64,000 nucleotides of DNA from Hermetia illucens (lineage: Eukaryota > Arthropoda > Insecta > Diptera > Stratiomyidae), in assembly GCF_905115235.1 (NCBI RefSeq), contig NC_051849.1:135080712-135144711 (forward strand), written 5' to 3'. How positions within the stretch are numbered: the first letter of the stretch is position 1; every line of letters starts with the position of its first letter. Positions 35,301 to 47,900 of this stretch are shown here, in pieces. A program made the position numbers and the translations under genes. The notes below the pieces were generated by a model, which was given only the letters and a program-made list of their open reading frames with translations, was not told the origin of the DNA and made no database searches.

Positions 35301-38300
35301 AGAGCACACCCAATAATATATAATATTTAATTTTTTTCTTCCATGTAAACATTCCGTAGCTGTCCCAATTATTCCTCTCAATTTCATGATCCCCATCCCG
35401 ACATTCTTTTATGTCATTATTAATTAAAAGCACCTAACAATTGGTCGGTTTCCCCTAAAATGAGTCCATTTTCATTTGAACAAATTTCAATTTGTATTTA
35501 ATAACAATTCTCTATTGTCAGCGAACGTTGGCCGAACCCTTTAACTTCTACCTAGACTTGCCCAGATTATCTATTATTAAATGTTCATATGCACAACTTT
35601 TGATAAGCGATGGAGCGAATATGCATACATTTAGCAATGTAGAAATTTGATTTAATGTTTACTACCGCTACGCTAACTTTGGATTTGAACCGCAAGGCCC
35701 GGGTTGGCGGAATCAGGAATTAGCCGCATTCCAACCAATCTAGATTCGGCGGGGAGTTCGGTTTTGGCTGGATCAGAGTGTAGACCGAGGTAGATTTTGG
35801 AGATCGTTTGGTGGCTTTGAAAGAGGCATTCCTTGTTAACTCTTGCAGAGTGAAGTTTCATAGAGATTGATGTAAGAAAACCTTGAAATCGCGATGTTCT
35901 GTGCAGCCTTGAATATTCCACAACTGTAAACCACTCGTACAATCGTTCCAAATCAGTGTTTTTCAGACTCTTTTGTTCACCAAGCCATTTTATTATTGTT
36001 TATGTTTGAGTGTATTGAATGTATTAGCCTCCATTTTATTTTTTCTTAATTTTATTGTCACTTTTCGTTTACCATACTTTTTATTTCACATCATCACAAC
36101 CGATAAACAGCTACGATGATGAAATCCGCGCACGGTTGTTGGCAGCCAACAGAGCCTATTTTAGCTTAAAAAAAACTGTTCTGCTCGAAATGCCTCACCA
36201 TAGAGTTAAAGCTCTTAGGATCCTCCGAAAATTTTTGGCCCCCTACATGGGGATGGACGATTCCGTAGCCTACATAACGACGAAATCTATGAGCAATACC
36301 ATGACCGTCAGGTTGTGGATAAAATCCGGCTCAATAAGTTACGGTAGGCGGGTCATTTAATCCGTATGGATGAGGATGATCCAGCCCGGAAAGTTTATAA
36401 GGACAATATCTATGTTAGAAAAAGAAGACGAGGCAGACCCTGCCTGAGATTGAGCGATGGCGTGGGTTAAGACACTAGACAACTTTTAGGAATATCGAAT
36501 TGGTGGACCTCGGCGCAAAACCGGGATGTCTGGAGTTCCTTATTAAGGCAGGCCTAGACCGGATACCAGTTGTTGCACCGTTGATGATGATGATACTTTT
36601 TATTTAAGAGTTTACATTTTATTTTCCCTTAGTTTTTTATATACTTATACTTTTTCACTATTCACTATTTATTTTTAACTATTTTTTTATTATTCTTTTA
36701 AATTGATGAATGAACTGCATGAAATTATATAATAGTCGTTGGCGCAAAAATCCATATGGATCAAGGCCTTCAAGTGTGTTAGAGCACTTCATTCAAGACC
36801 GTAATGGTACACCACAGTACACTGTGGGAGGCAATGTGGTCAGCATTGCGTTCGTTCTAGATTATTACCCTGATTTGACTCAGATACTCATTCAGGGCTG
36901 AGTCGACTGGTGTCCGACATCCAGCACGATAACAAATTCCTCTCCCCCCAGCGAGATTTGAACCGCGACCTTCCGCTACGAAAGCCCAGCGCTCTAACCA
37001 CTTGAGCCATCCGGACAATTATAGTATAATATATTACCATTAGATAAATCTTCTGGGTTTGAGTACTTCCTCGTCCCCTCCCTGCGATTTAACCCCGCGG
37101 AATTCACATTAATAAGGGGCTTCCTGAAATAGAATGACCTGAGAATGGTAAGGCAAGGAGGGAATCTGAAAAGCCGCGCCTAATTGCACATCTGAGGCAG
37201 GAGAATCATCGATCGAGGGTGCGATCGGTCGCGGCATCCGGTTCCGGAGTTTTACGGTTCTACGCACGCGCTCGAGCCGTTATTTTTTTATTTCATTTTC
37301 AATCTATAATAGCTCGCATTTTGATTCTTTCGATAGATCCACCCGAAATTCCGTGCTGATTTGATTTTTCATTCGTTGCGGACCCACACATCGGTAAAGG
37401 ACCCGAGAATTTTTGGTATGACATATGAGGATGTAAGTGCTCAAGGGAAGGAGAAATTGTAGAGTACAACTTGAAAATCGTTGAATATTTCTTCTAGCTT
37501 GGATCAAAAATTGGAACCGATAACAGCCAGTACGGCGGAATCTGTGCAGAGCCTATATCAGCTTACAAAAAGATCTTATTGTATAAAGCAATGATCTTAC
37601 CAGTCGGTATGTATTCCTCGCAAACTTGGGTACTTAGCAAGAAAAATTCCGAACTCTTAGCCACGTTCAAGAGGAAAATTCCCCGGAGAATGTTTGGCCC
37701 TCTACAGGAGGATGGACGATTTTGTAGTTTATATGGCTATGCGATTCATGACCGATAATACGTATGGATAACATCCAGTTTAATAGGCTGCGGTGAGCGG
37801 GTCTCCAAATACATATGGGCGAGGAAAATTCAGCCCAGAAAGTCGGAATAGAGACAATGTCTATAATAATGATATCAGAAGACTGCCCCAAATGGCGTGA
37901 TGAGGTATGCCTCAGAGTTCCTGATGATGAAGGTTGGTCAATAGAAATAAGGTTTACTCTGATGTCACAGGCCAATGTGTAACATAAATGTTTCCCTCTA
38001 CAAGTAACCAGCTTGGATCCCAATACATGTTTTTGACATCAACCTTCAGCAATAAGACATCTATTTAACAAAGTTTTAAGGGAATCCTCGTAACATGTTT
38101 TCTCGTCAGTCTTGTGCCTGTGTAGTCTTCTTTACCCCAAGCTTTTCCTTTTTAAAGATTCTTAAAATCGAAATGGCTGGCTTTCTAAGATTTTTTCGAA
38201 TTAACATTTTGTTGGCAAAATTTTGATAAGCTTAGTACTTAAAGCTTCGTTCACAACAGAATATCGCGAATGAAAACGCGCTGGTGGTTGAAAAATTCGT

Positions 38301-40434
38301 ATTCAGGTGATTCTGACTAGATTGCTCCCTAGCGTTCCATTACGATCTCCAGTTGGGAGTATTCTAGCACACTTCGAGGCTTAGGTCTGAATTGTCATTA
38401 ATTATTGCTAATAGGAGAGCAAATAGTTGCGAAGGATCCTTAAAGTAAAAAACCAGCCTATTTAACAAAACGAAGATCAAGCAGATATTTTTAAAACAAG
38501 TCGCAATATCGGAAGCTGGCGCTTTGGATATAAAGGTTTTGCGTTCATGTTATGTAAGAAATTTTCTACGCACATTTTACATTCGTATATGTCTAAAAAC
38601 CCAAAATATTCCTTTATACTTTTTTTAAACTATAAGAAATACGAACATATTACAGACGTAGATATTATGCTGACCCTAAACAAACAAACATTGCTTATTA
38701 CCGAATACTATACTAATATATGCATGTATATAAATTCATCGTGCACATATTTCCGACTCACTTTGTTCTTTATAGATATGTAGATCTGAAGTACGTACTT
38801 ATATTGAATACCCCTTGTTTAATGTACAAATATATCTAATTGAATTAGGCACTACCCCGAAGCTTAATTTACATATGCGTGTGTTTATGCATATGCCTGT
38901 CTGGAATAATTGATATTGATATTAAATGATTAAAAAACTAAAACGAAATGTTTCCCTGCGACCTCCAATTCACGCGAGCTCACTTTATTGTGGTATTGAC
39001 GAATTGATATCTTATGACGTCATACACGTTTTAGAATGCACGAAATTCACACAAAATGTAGGTTTCACCTTCTATAACTTTGTTAATAATAGTTGGATTT
39101 CCTTCAAGCTTCTCAAGGTTATGCCTTATGTTATTTCTCAAACCACTGTCAATTTTTTACTTCTAGAATAAACTTAAGGGGGTTTTCGGCAAAATTTCTA
39201 AGATATGCTACTATACTGACATCAACTTTATTTGTGCAGAAACCGGAACGGGATGTATTTTGAGGCCTAGATTTCATTTGATTGATTGATTTGATCTGAT
39301 TTTTTTCAGATTTTTCGGTTGGATAGGTTCTGAGAACCAGACCTCTTACACTTTTTGGGGGTCATATCTTGAGTGCTCACTCTCCTACCTTCGACCCTAT
39401 ATCAAGTGTGAAAACAATTCCGGAAAGTACTAATTGAACTCTTTCCTTTGATACCCCACATGGCTACATTCTGTGAAAACAAAAATGTGCACTCTCCATT
39501 CATATGTATGTTTAGGCCTCCCTTAAACTTGACCCAAAATAGCGCCACTTGCTGCATGTAAAGGGAACAGCAGACCACACGATCTCACCAATTTTCGTGA
39601 CAATCGGTCTAGCCGTTTCCGAATAAATCGAATGTGACAGACATACAGACATCGAATCGATTCTAATAAGGTTTTGTTTCACACAAAAATTTAGAAAACA
39701 GAGCCACCGTGGAGTGCTGTCTGGAATTGAAGGGATCTTGTATGATTGATTTGACTCCGATTCCGATTTGATGTGTCTAACACTACCACGAAGAAAAATC
39801 ATTAAAAAATAAAACACTTACTTGGTACATTCTCGTACGGTCCGTAGGTAACTGTATTCTCTGATAAAATTACTGGTTTAACTTGAGTATAGGATTCAAC
39901 ATTTTTTGAGGCCAAGTGAACAGTTGTCTTCTGAGTGACAGTCTTGTACATGGGTGAGAAGAAATAAAGATGGCCATGATATTTAACAAGTTGCCGTTCA
40001 GATTGCGTGATTCGCGCTGGATGCGGGATCAATGCCTTCGTGAAAACTGCCTCAATATAAACCACCTGAGTGGGCGTGTTCGTGCTGAATGTCATAGTGT
40101 AACCTAAGTGCTCGCCCCATGTTCCCGGCTTATCTTCAGTCAGTTTTAGCTCCTTCTTCGACGAATCCTTTGCCGAAATATATGCTAAATACCCTCGTTC
40201 CGATCCTCTGACCAGGAATGTGTATGACTTGATATTCTGCTTTTCAGCATGGTTTAAGCTTATCTTATATGAAATTTTGACCAATTGAGACGTGATATCA
40301 ATCGTCCGCTCGACATTCTTGTTCTCTATGCCACGGTCAACATTTGCTAGACCGGGGAACTGATCGCTTGTTACGGCCGAAAAACTACACCCGACAAGCA
40401 ACAGTGTGCCGATGACTAGTAAACAAAGCCTCAT
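32343..40434 (-). CDS. RPN1: Ribophorin I, oligosaccharyltransferase subunit (two coding exons)
   Basis: A subunit of the ER oligosaccharyltransferase, which transfers the preassembled glycan to Asn of nascent proteins. Exon 1 is 40434-39822; its donor GTAAGTG follows CCAA. Exon 2 is 33145-32343, after acceptor TTTCAG. The join gives ENVPS/TSDEEM in phase and 471 residues. ATG at 40432-40434 starts a signal peptide (MRLCLLVIGTLLLVGCSF). The lumenal part contains DVNRGI-like VDRGIENKNVERTIDIT, RYDFQKDPRG and PLFGGWRTHYTLGY, family hallmarks. One membrane segment lies near the C-terminus (ALVIGFLFVIFVAVIFMM), followed by RLDFSLTKEREVHHHKD. The cytosolic tail is far shorter than in vertebrate ribophorin I (about 600 residues). 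A frame upstream of the chosen ATG exists but would bury the signal peptide. Confidence 0.95.
33146..36099 (-). other. Ribophorin I intron, 3' portion, nothing recognised
   Basis: Part of the 6676-bp intron (39821-33146). AT-rich. A minus-strand frame at 35951-35673 is open for 92 codons but not recognised. Repeats occupy the remainder of the intron from 36100 to 39690. Confidence 0.5.
36100..36595 (+). pseudogene. RTE-type LINE 3' fragment
   Basis: Nucleotide match to the end of the RTE at 53202-55778: SYDDEIRARLLAANRAYFSL, then an internal deletion of roughly 120 bp, then the stretch encoding the WAGHLIRMDE-like region and CTAGACCGGATACCAGTTGT with a (GATGAT)n tail. Lies in the ribophorin I intron. 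Confidence 0.8.
36730..37016 (-). mobile_element. tRNA-derived SINE, full copy
   Basis: Reverse orientation: ATAGTCGTTGGCGCAAAAAT at the left, inverted B box GAGATTTGAACC and inverted A box CTAACCACTTGAGCCA at the right. AATTATA flanks it on both sides (36723-36729 and 37017-37023). Lies in the ribophorin I intron. Confidence 0.82.
37185..37400 (+). repeat. Dispersed repeat of unknown class, copy 1
   Basis: Matches 50365-50590 over about 200 bp with gaps. Shared words include CTGAGGCAGGAGAA, GAGCCGTTATTTTT, GCxTTTTGATTCTTT and TTCCGTGCTGxTTTGATTTTTCA. No coding content. Confidence 0.7.
37550..37870 (+). pseudogene. RTE-type LINE fragment, post-RT region
   Basis: Matches the RTE at 53.2-55.8 kb: LLYKAMILPVGMYSSQTWVL, SKKNSELLATFKRKIPRRMF and GPLQEDGRF, then a decayed tail. 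Lies in the ribophorin I intron. Confidence 0.75.
38500..39690 (-). repeat. 0.8-kb dispersed repeat family, long minus-strand copy
   Basis: Starts with the inverted tail (GTCGCAATATCGGAAGCTGG, then AAAGGTTTTGCGTTC) and ends with the inverted head (AATCGATTCTAATAAGGTTT, then TGTTTCACACAAA). It spans about 1.2 kb, longer than other copies, so it may contain an extra insertion near 38560-39000. Lies in the ribophorin I intron next to exon 1. Confidence 0.65.
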
Positions 40435-41324
40435 TCTGATTTTATCGATATTTATCAAGTAAATTAAAAAAGCCGGAATGACACAAAATCTAACCACTCA
40501 AATGACACGCAAACACCGACTCCCAGACAGTTTTCCCCAACAAATCAAATTGCAGAACGTGTGAATTGGATTGCCATATGTATATGTTGGGTAGTTTGGT
40601 ACATCCATTATGATCTACTACAGCACCGTTATAAATTATTGTTTTTTCTCTAATTAATGAAATAGAATTGCTTTAATATTGCTTAAAAGCCTTTCGCACC
40701 GTCTTGCTTAAAAGAATCCATGAAATAGGAGTGCAACTTGGAGATTACCTAAGGGTTTTTCCTCGTTGTGGGTAAGAAATATTTTTAAAAACAAACTTTC
40801 TTGCAGATAAACGCTTATCCTTGAGATACTACAAATCATATAAAATCGGTGTGTTCTTTGGGTTTCGTAACGGCCACATTTGCTTGTGGACTTCTTAATT
40901 CATATTCCAAATGTACGGGTTTGATCCCATTGCGGGCGTTTACTGTCATGGCATGTTCAAAATGAGTTTAGAGAAATTAAGTGCAGTAGGAAGTTTCGAG
41001 CCGAGATTCCCCAAAATTATAATCAGTTATGTGATTTTTCCTTCCCAACTACATAGCGGCAACATTTTTTCCACTGAAAAGAGAACTGTTGAATTAAAGT
41101 TTCACATATGTCGAACCACCAGTAGAGATAGATTGCGACGGTCAAAAAAAGTGACGCGACTATATACGTTCGTCCAATGGAACGCCTATGGAGGTTTAGC
41201 GAGCTTCGGGAGTGCTTAATGACGCGCGGCGAATATTGTTAACCTCAATACATATTGTAATTTTCCTGTTCCTGTCCAAGTTGATCGCTTCCAAGAGGTT
41301 TAGGTTCCCGAGTTGCTGCGGAAA
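40435..41324. promoter_or_regulatory. Divergent intergenic region between RPN1 and ITPA
   Basis: 890 bp separate the two start codons, which face away from each other. It must contain both 5'UTRs and promoters. I see no clear TATA box or initiator that would fix a start site. Shared regulation is possible but not shown. Confidence 0.5.
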
Positions 41325-41942
41325 ATGTCTAGAACCGTGACATTTGTTACGGGAAATGCGAAAAAAGTCGAAGAGCTTGTGGCAATTCTCGGTAGTAACT
41401 TCCCAAGGACAATAGTTCCCAAAAAAGTCGACCTGCCAGAATTGCAGGGTGAAATTGACGATATTTGTATTAAAAAATGCATGGAAGCTGCCAAACAAGT
41501 TCAAGGACCTGTACTCATTGAAGATACTTGCCTTTGCTTCAATGCATTGAAGGGTCTACCAGGTATTTTTTTGAATATATTTAGTTTAAAAAGGCGGCTT
41601 TTGACTATCTTCGCAATAGGTCCTTACATTAAGTGGTTTTTGGATAAACTTGGACCAGAAGGGCTTCACACATTGCTAGCTGGACACGCTGATAAATCTG
41701 CACAAGCGATATGCACTTTTGCGTTCTCTGAAGGTGTAGGGAAAGAGGTGAAGCTCTTTCAAGGTCGTACCGACGGAATAGTCGTAGAACCGAGAGGCCC
41801 TCGTGATTTTGGCTGGGACCCCTGCTTCCAACCTACGGGATACGATTTTACTTATGCTGAACTGCCAAAGGAAGAAAAGAATAAAATATCTCATAGATTT
41901 AGGGCTTTAGATAAGTTAAGAAATTATTTTCTGGAGAGCTGA
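41325..41942 (+). CDS. ITPA: Inosine triphosphate pyrophosphatase (two exons)
   Basis: A cytosolic nucleotide-pool cleaner: hydrolyses ITP, dITP and XTP to the monophosphate and pyrophosphate. Exons are 41325-41562 and 41620-41942; the 57-nt intron has GTATTT and CAATAG ends. The product is 186 residues, close to the family's usual 190-195. N-terminal [13 protein letters not shown] is the substrate-binding hallmark (TGNxxK). [22 protein letters not shown] carries the conserved acidic and GxPGPYIKWF signature. FGWDPCFQP and the C-terminal [11 protein letters not shown] also match. ATG at 41325 is preferred over the in-frame upstream TTG. The intron is a multiple of three and has no stop, so it can be mistaken for coding sequence. 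Confidence 0.96.
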   Translation: MSRTVTFVTGNAKKVEELVAILGSNFPRTIVPKKVDLPELQGEIDDICIKKCMEAAKQVQGPVLIEDTCLCFNALKGLPGIFLNIFSLKRRLLTIFAIGPYIKWFLDKLGPEGLHTLLAGHADKSAQAICTFAFSEGVGKEVKLFQGRTDGIVVEPRGPRDFGWDPCFQPTGYDFTYAELPKEEKNKISHRFRALDKLRNYFLES

Positions 41943-42507
41943 TATTAAAACTAAAAGGTGAGTTCTAGAATAGACAGTGGAATGGTCTTTTTTTCCCATT
42001 CTAGCTGATGAATATACGTGTATTCCGTGACACAAATTGAGAAACTTGTTATTTTATTTTGATTCTGTAACCCTTTGGCTGGGTTGCGCTCGGCCTATGG
42101 TGTCACATACTTCATGAACTAGTAGTTAAACATTTCAAACACACATTTGGGGAAGATATACATATGGGAATTGCAAGAATTGGCAAAGTGAATGCATATG
42201 GTAAAACACTAGAATGGGCAAAAATGATGAAAACTGCGTCCTCCCTTCAGGAAAAGTGCATATTTTACTATGCAAAAATCAACATAATAATACCAAAGAA
42301 TAAATAAATATTTTACCTTGGTTTTTCTTAAAGACATTTCGCAATACCTCCTTCAAAATAATGTTTCGAAATAACGAACAAGTTCGAAATAGCAAACAGA
42401 TTCTCTGTTATATTTTGTTCACTATTTCAAGAGGCTGTTGCTGTTGTCCCCTTATATATATACTTACTTATTTTGCTCAGAATGTTTGCTTTGATGTGAT
42501 ATTGACA
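41943..42507. other. 3' flank of ITPA
   Basis: AATAAATAAATA near 42298 is a plausible polyadenylation signal for ITPA, about 355 nt after its stop. Nothing else recognised. Confidence 0.45.
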
Positions 42508-43665
42508 TACGAGGGGCGGCCTAAGGTAGTTAGAAATGACTCATCATCCCGTTACTCATAACACTAATTACATGACTCAATGTTATTATAAATACCACCC
42601 TCTTTCTGTCTCTTTCTGTTATCAAATTCCTTATTAAAAAAGGAAATACGCCGAAACAAATTTTGGAAGAAATGTTCAGTTCTTGGCTTTCCTACACCGT
42701 CATATACAATGGGTAAAATATGCGCTCGACTATTTCAACAAGGAAGTGATTCCTGTGCAGACGACCCCCGCCCGGGTCGTACAGTTACAGTAGTCACCGA
42801 AGAAAATGTTAAAAAGGTCGAAAAATTAGTACTGGCCGATCGAAGAATTAATTTGTGGCAGATAATTTAAAAATCGCAGATTAGCAAGAAACAGCTGGAG
42901 AGATTTTGCATGAAAATTTGCACATGAAAAAAAATTAGTGTACTTTAGGTACCGGGAATGCTCACGCCGCTCGAGAAGCAACGATTATTGGCGAGTTGTA
43001 AAGATTTTCTGGAATTGTATCAAAGTAATTTGGATGAAATTTGCAACCGTATTGTGACTGTTGATGAAACTTAGATTTGTCAATATGATCCAAAGTCCAA
43101 ATCTGAGTCGATGCAGTGGATAATGAAGGGAAGAAGACCGCCAAAAAAATTCAAAGTGGATAAAGAAAGGAGGAAGGCCGCCAAAGAAATTCAAAATGGA
43201 AAAATAGGCGTCGAAGATTATGGCTACCATTTTCTGAGACAGCAAGGAGTTTTACTAATTGATTACTTGCGTAGAGAAGAGACGTGGCAGGTTGGCGCGG
43301 GGAGTGTTGTTTCTGCAAGACAACGCGGCCGTTCACACCGCTCAGCTTGCGAGGGCTGCCCTAAAAGCTACGGGATTCACAGAACTTGACCACAACCCCC
43401 GATCTGAATCTGGCTCCCAGTGGACTTTTTTTAATTTAAAAAAGGAGTTACGAGGACGAAAATTTTCCAAGCGGCCGTAGAACTCCATTTTAAAGAGAAC
43501 TCTAGGGAATATTTTTTCAGCCGCATAAAAATATTATATTCAGGATGTGAAAAATGTATTTCACTTGAGGGAGATTACATTGAAAAATAAAAAATAAAAT
43601 AACACCATCCTTGTTTTTCATTAAATACCTTAGGCCGCGAACTTATCTGCCGCCCTTCGTTTGTA
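42508..43665 (+). mobile_element. mariner transposon, decayed
   Basis: Starts after TA at 42508-42509 with CGAGGGGCGGCCTAAGG; the right end has an inverted CCGCCCTTCG. The transposase is recognisable in shifting frames: DDPRPGRTVTVVTEENVKKV, LVLADRRIN, RIVTVDET (first catalytic Asp), ICQYDPKSK, GVLLIDYL, LQDNAAVHTAQLARAALK (second Asp) and a degraded PPYSPDLxPSD region. This is the D,D34D mariner pattern. Several stops and shifts are present. At about 1.15 kb it is a little shorter than usual (1.3 kb). Confidence 0.85.
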
Positions 43666-44964
43666 TATCAGAATAGAATATATTCCATATATGAGGTTTA
43701 ACGAGGCATTTAATTCACAATAGAAATAATGATAGTACGATTTCCATTAAATTGTACAACACTGTTCTTCATAATATCATTTATATTCACGCCCTATGTA
43801 TTTTGTACTTCTAAGATGCACTTAAGGGGAATTTTCTGATGAATTTCTAAACACAGTCCTGAAATACAGCAATATACGATTATTTTGAGGAGTAGATTTT
43901 GTATAGTAACTTTTTTTCAAATTTTTGAATTAGGTACATTCCGAGAGCAGGACATTTCACACTTAATTGAGAGCTTAAATCTATTCTATTCTATAATTAA
44001 CTCAGAGATAAGAAAATTGAAATACTGGCCGAAAGGTGATCGTGCGGTAGAGTCGCGGCACGAATTGCTGTGATTTTGCGCATTCAATTGTTGACTGAAC
44101 TAAAACTACAAAAAGCATAGAATTCCCCTTTTTTGCAAGCTCAAAGGAAATGTCCTTTCTCTGTTTTGATAATAGTTTCAGTGATTGACTAAAGGATAGT
44201 CTATACAAGCTATAGCATCAGATATTGGGACGTATAAATATGTATAAATAGCATATTTTTATCATCACACATCATGTGAAAAATGCAAGCATTCATGATA
44301 TCAGATCAAGGCATCACAGACGCGTTTGAAATTACATCGGTTTTTGGATTGCCTTTCACTCGTAGCTACTGATATCGAAGAAAATTTGTTGTCTCCACTC
44401 AGAAACGGATTAAAAAAGTTGCCAACCTTAGCGATTTAAGATTTGGGGCCCCTCCTATGAAGTTATACATACTGGAATATAGATAGAACTCGTTTTGAAA
44501 ATATGCATACATATTCAGATTAAGTTTTCCACTCTCTACTTTGAAGAAAGTTATATTTTTATCACATCATACCCTCATTTTGAATTTGAAAAATGTGGGG
44601 TTCTAAAATTCTGATAAGACTCATCTTCCTCATGCAGTTTTACCAAGGAGTAATTGTTAATCTATCACAGTAGGGTTAAAAGAACTAACCAGTGAAGCAC
44701 AATGTTGAATGCACAAAGCTATCCGAAAGCCATTTTCATCCTATCATCATGTGTAGTTCAATACATCATAAAGTCTCCATGCCAACCTGATTTGTTTCTA
44801 CGGTGATCGTAATCGGGGTTTTGTCGATGAATTCACATTCGTCTCACGTCAGTTAGAAATTATGATTATTTTCTAAAATTTTTGTTCGTTTTCAGACATT
44901 TTTGGTTGTGTTATAGTTGTTCTCCAAGAAGATCTAAAATAGTGTCTATATTTCATGTTCTAAT
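43666..44964. repeat. Upstream of TBC1D19, with a 0.8-kb repeat family fragment
   Basis: At about 43790-43990 a minus-strand fragment of the family appears (GATGCACTTAAGGGGAATTT, then TTGAATTAGGTACATTCCGA). The rest, up to 44964, must hold the TBC1D19 promoter and 5'UTR, but I cannot place them. Confidence 0.5.
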
Positions 44965-47900
44965 ATGGAAGAGTTGAAAGATACAAGTATTCATCATACG
45001 GCATTAAAATTGACCAATGACATAAAGACTATGAAAATTTACGAGTCTTTGTACAGAACCGTTCAGGTATATTTTTAATAAAGTAATAGCTATTTAAGCG
45101 TTTTTCTATACCAGCAATCAAATATTAATAATTATTCAGTTTGTGTAAAATTGGAAAACATGTAGTCTGAAAGCCACATACATCCAATGATTTCTCAGTT
45201 TCATATTGTATTGTTTCCACAAACGAAGTAAGATGTAACGCATTGTTAGAGAACAAATTACTCCTAATAAAAATGCAAAAAGGGAAAGGGGACCTCTCTA
45301 AAACAAATAGTTTCATGGTATTATGTATAAACAAAATCATGCAAGTTTGAACAAATATGTTATCAATCAATTGAATTACAAATGGATTGTGTGTGTATGG
45401 TGGGGGAGAAGCTTCGCTTCTGAGCACTCAGGCCGTGTTGGCCCATTGTACTACAAATGGATTAATAATCAAAAACTGTTTCAAAAGTTGCGGTTGGTTG
45501 TCTATCAGACTTAATTTTCAATGACATCGTCACCATGCGCTGGGAAATAATAAATCACCAACAGTGGACATTGATTGTTAAAAAAATGCTACTAACGTAG
45601 CCAAATTCCAGTGTTGCACATTATTCCATTCTTGGACTCAAATAAAGGTTTATTATACGCTCAAACTTCCTTATGGAAGGACGGGTGGAGAGCCTTGGGA
45701 GATCTCTCGCCAAGTGATCACAAGTACATCGCGTTCGAAATGGTTGAAGCTACTTGTCGGCGTGTATCATACCGGCGCTCGCTCTCCATGTGGAATGTCG
45801 CAAGAGTGAACATCGGGAAGTTCATCGAAGCTCTTGGAATAGGTAGAGCCGCGCTAAGGGCGCTTCGGGGGTGGTAGCTGACCCTGTCGCAAACTCAGTG
45901 ACGAACTTGATATCGATAGCGTATGAATTTCGCATGGCCGAAGGGGCCTCAACCGTAGCTAGTTGGTCATATTGTGTATGAATTTAATAAATCAGATTGC
46001 TCAATTTAATGTGTAGTAAATTTCCACGAAATAGGCAAATTTTACTTACTATACCTTTGTTATTGAAAGTAGGATTTCCTTGAAGCTTTCCAATATATAT
46101 TTTACGTCCTTGAACATTTTTGTAATCCTTTCCAGTGGAATTTGAAAATCCTTATAAATACTACTATTAGCTTTATTTGAACAGAGATTGTTATGAAGTA
46201 TACGTTGAGGCCTATATTTCTTTTTTTTTTCAAATTTTCTGTTGGCTATTTTCTGAAAATAAGTTGTCTCATTTTAAATTTTTACTTTTCGACCCTTATT
46301 CCTCTACTTTGCAACCTATGTCAAATCTGCCGTCTCCTCACTTTTGCCACTTGTCGCAAATACCAAATCTTCAAACTCAATGCTGACGGACCAAAAATTG
46401 TCATTCACACGTTTGCACGTTCACTCGTGTTTTCTGAGCAGGCAAGCAAATTCCATGGATTTATGCAAAAAAATGCTACTCAATCGTATCAGCGAAAAAC
46501 GCTTGCAAACCTACCCAAGCCAAATAATCTTTCCAAACATTTGAATTTGTGATGGTTTGTTGAGGTTGGAATTACATGTTTGCGGTATAAGACATACGCG
46601 GTTATATTTCGAGAAAAAAAATTGTTTGTTCTTCCTATTTGCCTTCTCCTGTATGGGTGAGAGTTCACAGTATGCACATACATTCCGACGAAAGGACCAT
46701 TGAGACCAAGAGGATTACACAATTACAATTACACAATTACAATTACAATTTCTAAAAAGATTTTAGATCTATGCAGGCCTTATACCCAAGAGAGCCAACA
46801 ATTATTATCAGAACGAGATATGATGAAAAAGGCTACCATTTACTCTCTACTAATATAAATTTCTACTTTAGGTTGTAAACCAGCACAAAGTTATATGCTG
46901 CCAACCGTGCTGTTTTACCTCACATTCGTTAAGGAAAATTCGTTTTTCCAAAAATATTCAGAAATTCTATGAGTAATGATATCGATTAGCAATTTTGGAA
47001 AATTGGGAATTTAACGAAACTATCAAAGGGCGCCAAGCCGAATCCACCGTGATTAGTGACGCTTAACTGTCTCCCTCACCTAAGAAGGACTATGTATCTA
47101 CTCTTTCATATGATCGAATTTTAGTGCTTATTCTGTGCTAGAAATATTCTTTGGATAGTTTCCATAAAATTCGAGATTGAGCCATATGTCAATTCAGAAT
47201 TGTCGCTAAAAAGTGTTTGTACTGGTTTTCAGAAATTAGTGTGTACACCAAACGTCGATAAAAATGATATGAGAACTACTTTGGAGGATGCTATACGCGC
47301 AACTGGTCTTGAAATAGAGATACGCAATATACTCTTTCATCTGATTCGGAGTTCTGTTAAGTCTGAACTGAAAGCATCGATTCAACCGGTAATTCAAGGA
47401 GTTAAATCTTCAAGCTCGGTAAATGCCAAATTTTAAAAATTTACAGGCAGAAACTTTTCGAAAATCCAAGCCAAAGAAATTTGTAAGTGCGCTTATTTTA
47501 TTTCAGATTTTTGGATTTAAAAACTCAGTAAAGTTTGGTTAAATGTTGGCTGAACTATCTTTCATTCTTTATAATTGCTATTTGGCACTTACAAAGTCAA
47601 AGTTTATTGAATATACTTTGGGTGGCTCAGTTAACGTAAATGATTTATTTTATCATCAAACTTTAGAATGATCCTTTAAGTTTTTTAAAACGAGCCGGAT
47701 TACAATGGGATCGAAGGGTAAGGAAATCGTTGAATGCAATGTGCACTGAATTGAAAATATCGATTACTGGCCAAGTGCGAAGTTCAGTTGATAAAGAAGA
47801 AATGGTATTGAAATGGGAGGAGCTGAGTAATTATGCTGTTGGTTAGTGAAATTTTCAATACAATAAAATGAATGACAACCAATATTCTTTTTTCCTAGAT

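Noticed and set aside
47389-47436. Extension of TBC1D19 exon 2 to 47418
   Set aside because: That would leave a 28-nt intron, too short to splice; the GTAATT donor at 47389 gives a 58-nt intron and fits better.
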